Shown here: positions 10,840-22,812 of the stretch, piece by piece
How positions within the stretch are numbered: the first letter of the stretch is position 1
Layout of the letters: every line of letters begins with the position of its first letter
DNA from: Viola odorata
Lineage: Eukaryota > Streptophyta > Magnoliopsida > Malpighiales > Violaceae
Direction: 5' to 3'
Assembly (NCBI GenBank): GCA_963691705.1
Contig: OY829539.1
Span: forward strand, 37,767,656-37,831,655
DNA: 64,000 nucleotides
Made by a program: the position numbers and the translations under genes
The notes under the pieces: generated by a model
What the model saw: the letters and a program-made list of their open reading frames with translations, nothing else
What the model was told of the DNA's origin: nothing
The model's database searches: none

Positions 10840-11810
10840 GATGCTAGCTGATAAAGATGAGGAGAACGTGGGTGGAGAAAGCTCTCCGATTTATAGGCTC
10901 CAGTGAAGGGAGGCCTTGGGAAAAGAGATTGAGGTCCTCAAAAAACGAGCCGCCCCGATAACCTCGAGGATTGATAAGCGTAAACGAAAGGGACGGGTGA
11001 CGTTCACGATACAGATACCGGAAGGAGTACGAGGCAGAATCTGAAAAACGTTGAGAGGCACGATATCACTGGTAGCCCTAACGCTAAAACCATAAGGTTA
11101 CCGGTATCCACAGTGTAAGGCCGCGTTGATGTCGCCGGTGGCCCTGGATGCGTAAAACCGCGATGACATCACAGGCGTCTGGTGGTATGAAGCCGTGATA
11201 ACCATAAGGTAGCTGATGGTATAAAGCCACGCTGATACTGTCGTTTTCTCGAGCGTAAAAGAAAAATTGGGCACGTATGACCTCGAACCTCTGTAAGTAT
11301 AAAGTTTGCTAACTTCTATATAAGTTTCTATCTCCTCTGTACCTTTGCAGAACACTTGGAAGGACGATAGACCCAAAATATATGCCAGCCCATGGTGCGG
11401 CCTGGTTGAATATACGCGACGATATCGCAAGCGACCTATCGACGGTCCTTCTATGACTCGAACGAAGCTGAGACTTCATAAGTCCTATTGAAAGGCCAAA
11501 TGGTCCAGTATCGCTGAATAAAAGTGATGCCTTCAGAATCACGAGCGCCCCAGCGGCCTCCTAGTAGAATTCTTAACGTCCCGAGGAGACGGGTCTTTTT
11601 GACAAGAAGTAAGGACGAACTTGACCGAGTTAGTGGAAAGTTGTGGATCTCAGCCCTCGTTCCACATTAGGATTGATCAGCCTTTGAACGATAAAGAAAG
11701 CCCAAGCCCTCTGTGGAAATATCGCCTCATGACAGAGCAAAACCCTATCTAAAGATATCAGACATGGATAGCCCTTGGTGAACACTCGGGCTAGTTTTCA
11801 GTTGGGCTTA
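10840..11810. other. Element A: region between antisense ORFs and 3' LTR
   Basis: Contains the TATA-like site at 10889-10895. Around 11050-11260 are loosely repeated phrases built on GATGTCGCCGGTGG, CCGCGATGACATC, AACCATAAGGT and GGTATAAAGCCACG. I see no protein-like frame on either strand and no obvious polypurine tract before the LTR. Confidence 0.4.
10889..10895 (-). promoter_or_regulatory. TATA box for antisense ORF 4
   Basis: On -, TATAAAT within GCCTATAAATCGG lies 50 bp upstream of the ORF 4 ATG at 10839. That spacing fits a plant core promoter with a short leader, or none. Confidence 0.4.
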
Positions 11811-12325
11811 TGATAACAATTGGAATGCTCCTGACGGCAATATTGTAGCCACGGCATCTATCCTTGACGAGTTTCTATACGCTTCCCTGAAAAGCCAACC
11901 TATCGCCCGGGCCGGCGGAAGTTTCCTAGGATGGTCGACTTCAGCGGGGGGGGATCTCACGTCATCCCATCCTAGAGGAACTAAGAGGATGTCGCTCCTG
12001 ATAGGCCTTATGTGATTATCGCCCGCGATGGCTCACCCATTATCGCTGGAGGCGATATCTTCGGACGATGCTTATCGCTGCACCCTTATCGCTGTCAGGT
12101 ATCGCCAACTTCGGCCTATAAATACCCCCATCTTTCCAAATAGAAGGTAAGATCGAGATCATCTTGGAGAACCTCTACCATTCTAAAAACTCGAACTAAC
12201 TTAAGCATCGGAGTGTCTACGCCGGAGTCCCCCTCCGGCGCTTTGCAGGTATCTCCGACGCCGATCGCTTCCCCTCCGACTAGCTGCAGCAGCCGTTTCC
12301 GACCAGAAGAGATCTCGGATCTTAT
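11811..12325 (+). repeat. 3' LTR of Tat element A
   Basis: Starts TGATAAC and ends TCTTATCA. It shares ordered motifs with the LTR at 16841-17336: CCTAGGATGGTCGAC, a TATAAATACC box (about 12117), CTAACTTAAGCATCGG, GTGTCTACGCCGGAG and CGCTTTGCAGGTA. It is a different subfamily, since the segments between differ. The 3' boundary is firm because LTR D sequence begins at 12326; the 5' boundary is inferred by offset. Confidence 0.6.
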
Positions 12326-12576
12326 CAATAACGCCCACCCCCTAGAGATAATACTCACATTTTGCTTATAAATACCTCACAACTCAAGGTAAAAAGGTAA
12401 GCATAAGATTGCCAGTCGAACCCCTGCCATCTTGAATAGCCATACTAACTTAAGCATCAGAGTGTCTACGCCGGAGACCCCCTCCGACGCTTTGCAGGTA
12501 CACCGTACATAAAGAACAAAGATTCCAAACGGCCATTTTCCTCACCTACCCCTCTCCAGAAGTCCGAATCTTATCA
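12326..12576 (+). repeat. 3' part of LTR of Tat element D, interrupted by element A
   Basis: Matches LTR E from ATAACGCCCAC (17086) through the TATAAATACCTCAC box to CGAATCTTATCA, with only scattered differences. Its left half is missing because element A ends directly at 12325, so A inserted within this LTR. Confidence 0.7.
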
Positions 12577-12579
12577 AAT

Positions 12580-12597
12580 TGGTGCTTTCATTGAGAG
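12580..12597 (+). other. Primer-binding site of element D
   Basis: TGGTGCTTTCATTGAGAG lies 3 bp after the LTR end and begins TGG as a tRNA 3' CCA requires. The same site follows LTR E at 17340. I do not assign the tRNA. Confidence 0.6.
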
Positions 12598-12648
12598 CTT
12601 TGGTTCAATTAAGTGAGAGTCTTTGCCTTTTCTGAAAATCGAAGGATC

Positions 12649-13397
12649 ATGGCTTCTGACTCAGAATCTACACCTCCTCATCCCCACGACGTTCTTTTTG
12701 CTCCTCGTAGGGAACTTTTTCCTTCTACTTCTGCCAATATTTCTACCGCAGTACAGGGAACTCCTTCTGGGCAAAAGGATTTCCTCTTTGGACCAACAAC
12801 GGGAACATCATTCCCCCAGATGACTACTCCACCTTCCTAAATGGCTGGATCTAGTTTTTCCACTTCCCCACCGATGGGATCTATAATGGATAGCGCAAAC
12901 AACCCTTAGGCAAACTCTTTGTTAGCCCTGCGTGCCCAAATAGACTAGTTGACCGCATTAGCTGCTGGATCGACTCCCAATGCCTCAGGATTGATTATTC
13001 CCCCTCATTTGATATTTACTTTTACCCCGTCTATTGTCACTGATCGGCCGCTATCACCTCTACAACACGGGAGCACCCCGTTGACCCTGCCTATGACGAC
13101 GGCCCCCGTCAACTTTGCGCAACTCGTTCATGGACGGGTAGAGCCTTCCGCGTCGCATGAGCGGGAAATCCCCATATCTCAAGAGGAACGATGGCATGAT
13201 GAATATAGAGATCGTTGGGATGGCAGGCGAGATGAAATGGTTAGGGATGTATCCCCTAGATGTAGCGAAAGATCCAGTAGTAAGAGATATCGAACCCACT
13301 CACCGAGAAGTCGTAGTCGGTCCCCCAGGCGACACCATGCACCTGATCCTCGAGGTCAGATGCATCATCTAGAAATTTCTCCTCCCCACTATCCTCG
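12649..13397 (+). pseudogene. Element D gag, 5' part only, broken
   Basis: Begins MASDSESTPPHPHD, the same start as element E gag at 17423. The frame has stops near 12838, 12907 and 12945. Homology to E runs to about CCTCGTG (13397); E then continues with AAATCCATGATG whereas here the sequence switches to CRM-like DNA. Only the Arg/Ser-rich N-terminal gag region is left. Confidence 0.75.
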
Positions 13398-13695
13398 TGG
13401 TATTGGTGGTTAGCAAGAGTGATTGTGAGGGGAAAAGAGTGGTGAGAAAAAGAGAGGAAGTGAGCAAAATACACCCCATGAAAAGAGCAAGCATGGTAGT
13501 GAGGAAAACACCAAATCATTGAGTGTGCTTGCAAAGGGGAGGGATGTGAGGCATGCATTACACTCCAAAAAAATGTGTCTTGTATTTAGGTACAAAGCAC
13601 ATTGCTTAAATATTGACACTTAACATTTCTTCTTTACCTAGTCCAATTGTCTCACTTTTGCAGGAGTTTGATGATATGTTCCTAAAGGAAATGCC
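13398..13695 (+). pseudogene. Left partial copy of the protease-linker repeat (fragment R)
   Basis: Equivalent to the last ~298 bp of each 798-bp unit that follows: the linker between protease and RT, ending in a segment that reads LLQEFDDMFLKEMP. It starts abruptly at GGTATTGGTGGT, at the junction with element D gag. Confidence 0.75.
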
Positions 13696-16089
13696 CCATT
13701 CTAGATGTGAGGTACATGGAAAGATTGTGTCCATGATTGTGGATAATGGTAGCGTTGTTGATGCCGCGAGTCACATTTTGGTGAGCAAGTTGGGATTGCC
13801 GACTACACCCTATCCCAAGCCTTATTCGCTTTATTGGTTTAATGATGATGGAGAGGTTAAGGTTAAGGAACAAGTACTTGTGAGATTTAAGATGGGAGGT
13901 TATGAGGAAGAGCGTTTATGTGACGTGGTGCCAATGGATGTGAGTCATATTCTTTTGGGGCGCCAATGGAAATTTGATAGAAAGGTGATCCATGATGGGC
14001 ACACCAATAAAATTCAACTCACCCACCGCGGTAAGAAATTTATTATCCCACCTCTTCCTCCATCTCAAGTCTGTGAGGATAAAAAACAAATGGAAAAGGC
14101 TAGCGCCGAATTCCATATAGTGAGAAGTTTGAGAGATAAGAGTGGAGAGAAGAAAGTAAGTAGAGAGCTCAAAACACACCATGAAAAGAGTAAGCATGGT
14201 ATTGGTGGTGAGCAACAACGATTGCGAGGGGAAAAGGGTTGAGAGAAAAAGAGAAGAAGTGAGCAAAATACACCACATGAAAAGAGCAAGCATGGTAGTG
14301 AGGAAAACACCAAATCATTAAGTGTGCTTGCTAAGGGGAGGGATGTGAGGCATGCATTGCACTCCCAAAAAATGTGTCTTGTATTTAGGTACAAAGCACA
14401 TTGCTTAAATATTGACACTAACATTTCTTCTTTACCTAGTCCAATTGTCTCACTTTTGCAGGAGTTTGATGACATGTTCCTAAAGGAAATGCCCCATTCT
14501 AGATGTGAGGTACATGGAAAGATTGTCTCCATGATTGTGGATAATGGTAGTGTTGTTGATGCCGCGAGTCACATTTTGGTGAGCAAGTTGGGATTGCTGA
14601 CTACACCCCATCCCAAGCCTTATTCGCTCCATTGGTTTAATGATGATGGAGAGGTTAAGGTTAAGGAACAAGTACTTGTGAGATTTAAGATGGGAGGTTA
14701 TGAGGAAGAGCGTTTATGTGACGTGGTGCCAATGGATGTGAGTCATATTCTTTTGGGGCGCCAATGGAAATTTGATAGAAAGGTGATCCATGATGGGCAC
14801 ACCAATAAAATTTAACTCACCCACCGCGGTAAGAAATTTATTATCCCACCTCTTCCTCCATCTCAAGTCTGTGAGGATAAAAAACAAATGGAAAAGGCTA
14901 GCGCCGAATTCCATATAGTGAGAAGTTTGAGAGATAAGAGTGGAGAGAAGAAAGTAAGTAGAGAGCTCAAAACACACCATGAAAAGAGTAAGCATGGTAT
15001 TGGTGGTGAGCAACAACGATTGCGAGGGGAAAAGGGTTGAGAGAAAAAGAGAAGAAGTGAGCAAAATACACCACATGAAAAGAGCAAGCATGGTAGTGAG
15101 GAAAACACCAAATCATTAAGTGTGCTTGCTAAGGGGAGGGATGTGAGGCATGCATTGCACTCCCAAAAAATGTGTCTTGTATTTAGGTACAAAGCACATT
15201 GCTTAAATATTGACACTAACATTTCTTCTTTACCTAGTCCAATTGTCTCACTTTTGCAGGAGTTTGATGACATGTTCCTAAAGGAAATGCCCCATTCTAG
15301 ATGTGAGGTACATGGAAAGATTGTCTCCATGATTGTGGATAATGGTAGTGTTGTTGATGCCGCGAGTCACATTTTGGTGAGCAAGTTGGGATTGCTGACT
15401 ACACCCCATCCCAAGCCTTATTCGCTCCATTGGTTTAATGATGATGGAGAGGTTAAGGTTAAGGAACAAGTACTTGTGAGATTTAAGATGAGAGGTTATG
15501 AGGATAAGCGTTTATGTGACATGGTGCCAATGGATGTGAGTCATATTCTTTTGGGGCGCCAATGGAAATTTGATAGAAAGGTGATCCATGATGGGCACAC
15601 CAATAAAATTCAACTCACCGACCGCGGTAAGAAATTTATTATCCCACCTCTTCCTCCATCTCAAGTCCGTGAGGATCAAAAACAAATGGAAAAGGCTAGC
15701 GCCGAATTCCATATAGTGAGAAGTTTGAGAGATAAGAGTGGAGAGAAGAAAGTAAGTAGAGAGCTCAAAACACACCATGAAAAGAGTAAGCATGGTATTG
15801 GTGGTGAGCAACAATGATTGCGAGGGGAAAATAGTGGAGAGAAAAAGAGAGGAAGTGAGCAAAATACACCCCATGAAAAGAGCAAGCATGGTAGTGAGGA
15901 AAACACCAAATCATTGAGTGTGCTTGCAAAGGGGAGGGATGTGAGGCATGTATTGCACTCCAAAAAAATGTGTCTTGTATTTAGGTACAAAGCACATTGC
16001 TTAAATATTGACACTAACATTTCTTCTTTACCTAGTCCAATTGTCTCACTTTTGCAGGAGTTTGATGATGTGTTCCTAAAGGAAATGCC
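13696..16089 (+). repeat. Three exact-length 798-bp tandem units carrying a retroviral-type protease
   Basis: Units are 13696-14493, 14494-15291 and 15292-16089, each starting CCATTCTAGATGTGAGG and ending GGAAATGCC. Each encodes a CRM-like aspartic protease region with DNGSVVDAAS in place of the active site DTG/DSG, then GEVKVKEQVLVRF, CDVVPMDVSHILLG and the charged linker to RT. Unit 2 has a CAA-to-TAA stop near 14813. Unit 1 is preceded by a one-base insertion at 13619-13621 relative to the other copies. Units differ at only a few bases, so the amplification is recent relative to the decay around it. Only the last unit runs into RT. Confidence 0.9.
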
Positions 16090-16840
16090 ATAAGGATTAC
16101 CTCCAATCCGAGGCATTGAGAACAAGATTGACCTCATTTCGGGTTCGACATTACCCAACCGAACCGCGTATAGGTGTAATCTGGAGGAAACCAAAGAGCT
16201 CCAACGACAAGTTGCCGACCTCATGAACAAAGGTCACATTCGAGAGAGTATGTCACCATGTGCCGTTCCCGTACTATTGGTGCCAAAGAAGGATGGAACG
16301 TGTTGTATGTGTATAGATTGTAGGGTCGTTAACAAGATCACCGTGAGGTATCGTCATCCTATCCCTCGCCTTGATGATATATTGGATGAGTTAAGTTGTA
16401 GCCAAGTGTATTCTAAGATAGATTTAATGAGTGGATTCCACCAAATTCGTATGCATGAGGGAGATGAATGGAAGACCGCGTTCAAGACCAAATACTGTTT
16501 GTACGAAATGCCATTCGGTCTCTCTAATGCACCTAGTACTTTCATGCGTTTAATGAATCATGTGTTACGTGAATTTATTAGAAATTTTGTTGTAGTATAC
16601 TTTGATGATATACTTATCTATAGTTCGTCAATTGTTGCACATGTTACTCACTTGCGCTCCGTACTTCACACACTTAGACTTCACAAATTGTATGCGAAAT
16701 TAGCTAAGTGTGAATTTTGTTTGGATAGAGTGCATTTTCTTGGCTTTCTGGTGAGTGTAGGTGGAATACAAGTGGATGAAGAGAAGGTGAAGGCCATCAA
16801 GGAATGGCCACAAAAAAAGAATGCTAGCGAGGTTAGGTCC
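16090..16840 (+). pseudogene. Fragment R reverse transcriptase (CRM-like chromovirus), cut by element E
   Basis: Continues from the third protease unit. RT motifs: [51 protein letters not shown] and catalytic YFDDILIYS at about 16597-16623. The segment before PFGL lacks two residues usually present (YEM for YEWLVM). A stop sits just after KEMP at 16090-16092. Homology ends at NASEVRS, where LTR E begins at 16841. Its RNase H and integrase may be the piece that resumes at 29652. Confidence 0.8.
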
Positions 16841-17336
16841 TGAAAACTATAGAAGCAATTCTAGGGGCATTTTCGTCCTTACACCCAACGTTAAGGCCGG
16901 AACACTGTAGCTCCCGCTGGGCGTCTGCCTTTATGGCTACCGCCTCTCACCTCACACGGAATCCTAGGATGGTCGACATCAGCAGGGGTGGGAGGGTCTC
17001 ACACGTTATTTAGCCACACTAACGACGTTATCCCATCCCAAGTAGGACATGACGTCACTTGAGGAACTTGGGCGTTATCTTCCCTAGATAACGCCCACAC
17101 CCTAGAGATAATACTCACATTTTGCCTATAAATACCTCACCACTCAAGGTAAAAAGGTAAGCCTAAGATTGCCAGTCAAACCCCTGCCATCTTGAATAGC
17201 CATACTAACTTAAGCATCGGCGTGTCTACGCCGGAGACCCCCTTCGGCGCTTTACAGGTACACCGTACATCAAGAACAGAGATTCCAAACGGCCATTTTC
17301 CTCACCTACCCCTCTCTAGAAGTCCGAATCTTATCA
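16841..17336 (+). repeat. 5' LTR of Tat element E
   Basis: 496 bp, TGAAAACTAT to CTTATCA, starting exactly where the RT of fragment R breaks off. Internal TATA box TATAAATACC near 17128. Followed at 17340-17357 by the same primer-binding site as element D. Confidence 0.75.
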
Positions 17337-17339
17337 AAT

Positions 17340-17357
17340 TGGTGCTTTCATTGAGAG
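17340..17357 (+). other. Primer-binding site of element E
   Basis: TGGTGCTTTCATTGAGAG, 3 bp after the LTR, identical to the site at 12580. Confidence 0.6.
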
Positions 17358-17422
17358 CTTTGGTTCAATTAAGTGAGCGTCCTTAATAACCAAGCTCTGC
17401 CTTTTCTGGAAATCGAAGGATC

Positions 17423-20400
17423 ATGGCTTCTGACTCAGAATCTACACCTCCTCATCCCCACAATGTTCTTTTTGCTCCTCGTAGGGAACTTTTTCCTTCT
17501 ACTTCTGTCAATATTTCTACCGCAGTACAAGGAACTCCTTCTGGGCAAATGGATTTCCTCTTTGTACCAACAACGGGAACATCATTCCCCCAGATGACTA
17601 CTCCACCTTTCCAAATGGCTGGATCTAGTTTTTCCACTTCCCCACCGATGGGATCTGTAATGGATAGCGCAAACAACCCTTAGGCAAACTCTTTGTTAGC
17701 CATGCGTGCCCAAATAGACTAGTTGACCGCATTAGCTGCTGGATCAAATCCCAATGCCTGAAGATTGATTATTCCCCCTCATTTGATATTTACTTTTACC
17801 CTGTCTATTGTCACTGATCGGCCGCTATCACCTCAGCAACACGGGAGCACCCCGTTGACCCTACCCATGACGACGACCCCTGTCAACTTTGCGTAACTCG
17901 TTCATGGACGGGTAGAGCCTTCCGCTTCGCATGCGCGGGAAATCCCCATATCTCAAGAGGAACGATGACATGATGAATATAGAGATTGTTGGGATGGTAG
18001 GCGAGATGAAATGGTTAGGGATGTATCCCCTAGACGCAGCGAAAGATCCAGTAGTAGGAGATATCAAACCCACTCACCGAGAAGTCGCAGTCGGTCTCCC
18101 AGGCGACACCATGCACCTGATCCTCGAGGCTAGATGCATCATCTAGAAATTTCTCCTCCCCGCCTTCCTCGTGAAATCCATGATGATAACGCGGATCATC
18201 CATTCAGCTATTGCATAAGGCATCACAGAGTCGGTCGGCACGTGAAACTCCCCATGGAGTCTTATGATGGCACGAAAGATCCCTTCTCTCACCTTAACAA
18301 GGTAAAAGACTTCGTGCAATTCCAAACTCACAGTGATGCGACCTTGTGCTAGATATTTATCATGACATTGTCAGGAGTCGCACGTCTTTTGTTTGGAGGA
18401 CTCCCGACCGTATCCATAGATACTTTTTCACAGTTGGAAGCTAAGTTTCAAAGCCGGTTCAGCATGGTTATTCCCATTAGGAAGTCCGCTGCAACTTTGT
18501 TCGATATACACAGAAGGCCCCAAGAGTCTCTGAAAGAGTTCCTTAGTCGTTTCGATATGGAAATGTCGTTAACGGCAGGTGTCACCATTGATTTCGCTGT
18601 AGAAGCCTTGAAATGAAACTGTTGTTATGGAAAATTATGGGACACGTTAATGGTGGACCCCCCCAATGACTTTAGACGCGCTAAGGTTGAAGGCTCATAA
18701 TTATGCAAGGATAGAGGAGGAAGAAAATAGGGATAACATTCGAAATGTGCCACAAAACGCGTCCCATACATCTAGCGCACTTACTACCACATCCCTTGAC
18801 GCTCGTTCTATTGATGATTACGCCCAGCGAAAAGATCATATCCCTAGAGCCTCGAACCGACAAAGAGGCAACTCTTCAAGGGTAAGACCCGACAACTTCC
18901 TCACTCAGCGACAAGCATATCCGCCCAAGGGCCGAGTCAATGACCCTGATCTTCCTTCCCTCATACTTTCGAGAGCAGAAATCTTAGCAATCATTCAGCA
19001 ATGAAATTTGCTTATCCGTTATCCAGCCCCTGTGAAACCGGGGGTAATCATGGGAGGAAGAGAAAGCGTCTTTTGCAAGTTCCACAAAGTCAAGGGACAC
19101 TTTACAAACGTGTGCAGAGAGTTAAAGTTGGCGATAGAACGTCTAGTGGAAGAAGGATATCTCGGAGAATTCGCCACCAAGGCGAGAGAAGAAGCCAGGA
19201 ATAACTCGACGAATAGGGCCTCAGACAGTAGACAAGAACCTCCTCACACCCCAGGAAACAACGCTACTCCTAGTGGGAGAGTCAGGGAAGTGTTAGCAAT
19301 CCATGATGAGGACATTTCCATCATCAACATCATAGCTGGGGGCGCACCGTATCTTGATGAGTCTATGCCGTTGACGCCCACCACTAGAGGAAAGCGGAAA
19401 CATGAAGACGCGTTAGTGAAAAATGAAGCGAAGATCGAATGGTATTGTCCTTCTCCGAGGAAGACGAGAAAGGTGTCATTTTTCCACATAATGATGCGTT
19501 AGTGGTCACACCCGTTATTGGCAACCATGGAGTCAGAAGAACTCTTATCGATAAGGGCAGCGCGGTAAATTTATTTTCATTGGAGGCTTACAACCTCATG
19601 AAACGCCTCGCTAGGGAGCTGACTCCCTGCAAAAAGCCAATAATTGGGGTAGATAGAGTTCCTATCCCAGTGACTGGAGTCACCTTGCTGCCTACATACT
19701 TTAGAGAAGACACGTCCAAAAGATCGAAAGAATTATTGTTCTTGGTTGTAGACCTTACCTTGCCCTATAACGCCATACTTGGGCGCAATTTCTCAATCTT
19801 TTCGGTGCAGCGGTATCCCAAAAACACTTGAGGTTGAAGTATCCCTCTTGGGATAGAGTGGTCTCAGTTAAAGGTAATTAGAAGCTGACAGCCGAGTGTT
19901 ATCTGCTCATGACGCAAAAGAGTTGCGAAAAGTATGTGTGCGTGACGACGGATCCTTTCGAATAGAAAAAAAATACACTCAGCAGTGGACAAGATGGTGC
20001 CCATCCTTATTAATGGGATCAGGGAGGCAAACTTCCTAGTTAGCGAAAAGCTAAGCCCAGAAGAGAGCATGCAGTTAGCTCAATTATTAAACAAATGCAA
20101 AGGAGAATTCGCATGGAAGCCTGCGGACATGCCTGGTATCTCGCGAGAGGTAGCGGAGCATCGACTTAACATTGATCCCTGCATCAAACCAGTCCAATAG
20201 AAGCGACGAGCGTTTTCTATAGAAAAGGCAATTGTCATTGATAAGGAGGTGTCAAAACTTCTAGATGCAGGTTTCATCTGAGAAGTTCAATATCCGACTT
20301 GGCTAGCCAATCCCGTCCTCATTCCAAAGCCCAACGGAGAGTGGCGCATGTGTATTGACTTCACTGATCTAAATGATGCCTGTCCTAAGGATTGCTACCC

Positions 20401-20802
20401 GCTCCCTCGAATCGACCAATTAGTCGACCAAACTGCCGGGTATGCCTATTTGAGTTTTTTAGAAGCCAACTCCAGATATCATCAGATTCCCATGGCCATC
20501 GAAGAGGAAGAAAAGACCGCCTTCATCACCCCAAAGGCCACGTACTGTTATACGGCTATGCTGTTCGGATTAAAAAATGTTAGGGCAACCTTTCAGCGTA
20601 TGGCAAACAAGGTGTTTGAGGAACAAATCGGAAAGAAAGTTGAAGCCTATATAGACAATTTACTAGTCAAGAGTCGAAGCTTTGAGGACCATCTAGCAGA
20701 CTTGGAAGAGGTTTTCAACGTTATGAGAAAGTACAAGATGAAGCTAAACCCCCGTAAATGCATGTTCGCATTTCAAACGGGTAGGTTCTTGGGATATGTA
20801 GT
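17423..20802 (+). pseudogene. Element E gag, protease and RT (Tat lineage), broken and truncated
   Basis: Gag starts MASDSESTPPHPHN. Pieces in several frames follow: HVKLPMESYDGTKDPFSHL at about 18240 and FHKVKGHFTNVC near 19080 (a zinc-finger-like segment). Protease near 19500-19830 has DKGSAVNLF, where the catalytic DTG/DSG is lost. RT runs 19985-20802 with NPVLIPKPNGEWRMCIDF and, at the catalytic site, YIDNLLVKS where YVDD is expected, so the second metal-binding Asp is gone. Stops are numerous (for example after 17683, 18352 and 20200). It is cut at FLGYVV by the LTR of element G. The rest of pol is not in the window. Confidence 0.85.
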
Positions 20803-21689
20803 TGTCGCGCCCCTCGAAAATAATAAAATTCTCGAGTGTACGACGAATCTGAGACCTTACGATGCTCAGCATAAAAGGACGCCTCGCAACATGCAATGAA
20901 GTCACCACCCTAATTTTTGTCTCTAGGTTTAGGGAACCTAATCGTCATGGCATACAAAATAAAATAAATAAAACTAAAGGCACAAAAAAAGAGGGTCTAA
21001 ACCCAAGAACAAAGGTTCGGGGTCGTATTATGGACCCGGGAAGGTGTTAGGCACCCGAGTCACATTCGAAAATGCGTTTTAAAAGGGGGGCCTTAGAGGA
21101 ATCGTCACTTTAGTCTTTTCCATGATCGGGACCGTTCAGGAATAATTAATCGTTGGACGGGGTTACTGTTTTAAAAATCTTTTCGGACGGGGTTATAGTT
21201 TTCAAGACCGATTGATTATTCCTAACTGTAGTGTGATGGGACTGAATTTTTCGTAAGACTGAATGAGTGCCCTCTTTTTCATCATCGCGCCATGCATGAT
21301 TAAATTAACTACTAAGTGATTCTATCATGGATTGCTAACAGATTACAAATTTAAATGAGAGATAATTTAAAATGATAAACCGATGTGGGATCGAAGCCAC
21401 CAAACACATTCAGTCAATATAAGCGGAATTTAAAACAAATGTGCATGGCATTTAAAGTGAGTCATTTAAACAAGTTGTTCATGTGGATTAATTTTAATTC
21501 TGGCAATTCTATATATCGTGCATATGATTAATATTTACGGAAAGCTTTGAATAAATAAAAGGGAAAGAAAGGCGCACGTTCGAGCGAAGCTTAATTTTAA
21601 ACCTACAAAATGAGAGTGCTAGTGATAGCTCGAAAAATAAATAAGTAGTTTATGAATGCGAGAATTTAAATAAACAGTTGATATATATA

Positions 21690-22270
21690 AAAAATTAAAT
21701 AATGGTTTGACGCATACGAAGATAAAAATGGCGATTTGACGCATACGAAAATTAAAATGAATACAAATTTTTTAATGATATTTTGATAAGTGCGAGAAAT
21801 TTAAATGATGACAGTTGATAAGTGCGAGAAATTTAAATGATGATTCGATGCATACGAAAATTTAAATGATGATTTGACGAGTGCGAGAAATTTAAATGAT
21901 GACAGTTGATAAGTGTGAGAAATTTAAATGATGATTTCATGCATACGAAAATTTAAATGATGATTTGACGAGTTTGAGAAATTTAAATGATGATAGTTGA
22001 TAAGTGCGAGAAAATTAAATGATGATTTGATGCATACGAAAATTTAAATGATGATTTGCAGAAAAATAAAAGATTTGATGATTTGCAGGAAAAGTTGATG
22101 ATTTGCAGAAAAATTAAACAGTTAATATTTGCAGAAAAATTAAACAATTGATGATTTGCAGAAGAATTAAACAATTGATGATTTGCAAGAATTTAAACAG
22201 TTGACTATTTACAGAAAATTAAACAGTTGACGATTTACAGAATTTAAAGCAGTTGATATTTGCGGAAATT
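21690..22270. repeat. AT-rich tandem repeats inside LTR G
   Basis: Alternating units of about 30-33 bp built on ATTTAAATGATGATTTGA plus CGAGTGCGAGAA or TGCATACGAAA, passing after about 22060 into shorter units with GATGATTTGCAGAAAAATTAA. Unit order is irregular, as expected from slippage. Confidence 0.75.
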
Positions 22271-22788
22271 AAAAATGCGACCGACCATATAGGCGGTAAA
22301 TTAAATGACTAAATTTAAATTGTGGAAAGTAAATTGCGAAAAATTAAAGTGCGAAGAATTTAAACAGTTGATAGGTACAAAATTTTAAAGTGATAGCACG
22401 AAAAATAGTCATAATGGAATGCCCGAGTCTTTTTACAAAAAACGCGATCCGGGATCTCGGAAAGAATGAAAAATAGGTCGGGCCCAGCTTGAAAAATAAA
22501 AGACTTTCCTGGCAGAAAAATCATATTTTTAATGTTGATGGGCCGAGCCCATCACCTTTCTTTCTTCTTCCCGCGTGAACAGCTGATTGGTTGTTTAGAT
22601 TTGATGTTTTATACTCTCTTTTCCTTATGAATTGAGAGTATTTAATTGCTTCTTTTGGCCATTTACTTCCCTTTTCCTTTGTACAGGCTTGAAAGATCAT
22701 AGGAGAGGAAAAGGAGTAGAATTGGTGAAAGATAGAGCATTTCCAATCAAGGCTGATTTTGAGGTTGATTTGTGGAAGTCATCCTGTC

Positions 22789-22812
22789 TCCATCCCTAGG
22801 CCTAGGGATGGA
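22789..22812. repeat. Perfect 24-bp palindrome, copy 1 of the CCTAGGCCTAGGG family
   Basis: Core ATCCCTAGGCCTAGGGAT with extra matching arms (TCC / GGA). Lies in non-coding LTR G. Related copies sit at 24321-24336, 25705-25730, 26818-26843 and 28361-28384 in the gag-pol frame. Confidence 0.9.

Noticed and set aside
13916..16230. Long minus-strand ORFs repeated three times opposite the protease units
   Set aside because: Shadow frames that repeat only because the DNA repeats; composition is not protein-like.
21690..22270. CRISPR-like or satellite array
   Set aside because: Irregular AT-rich slippage repeats in an LTR of a plant genome; no spacer structure.
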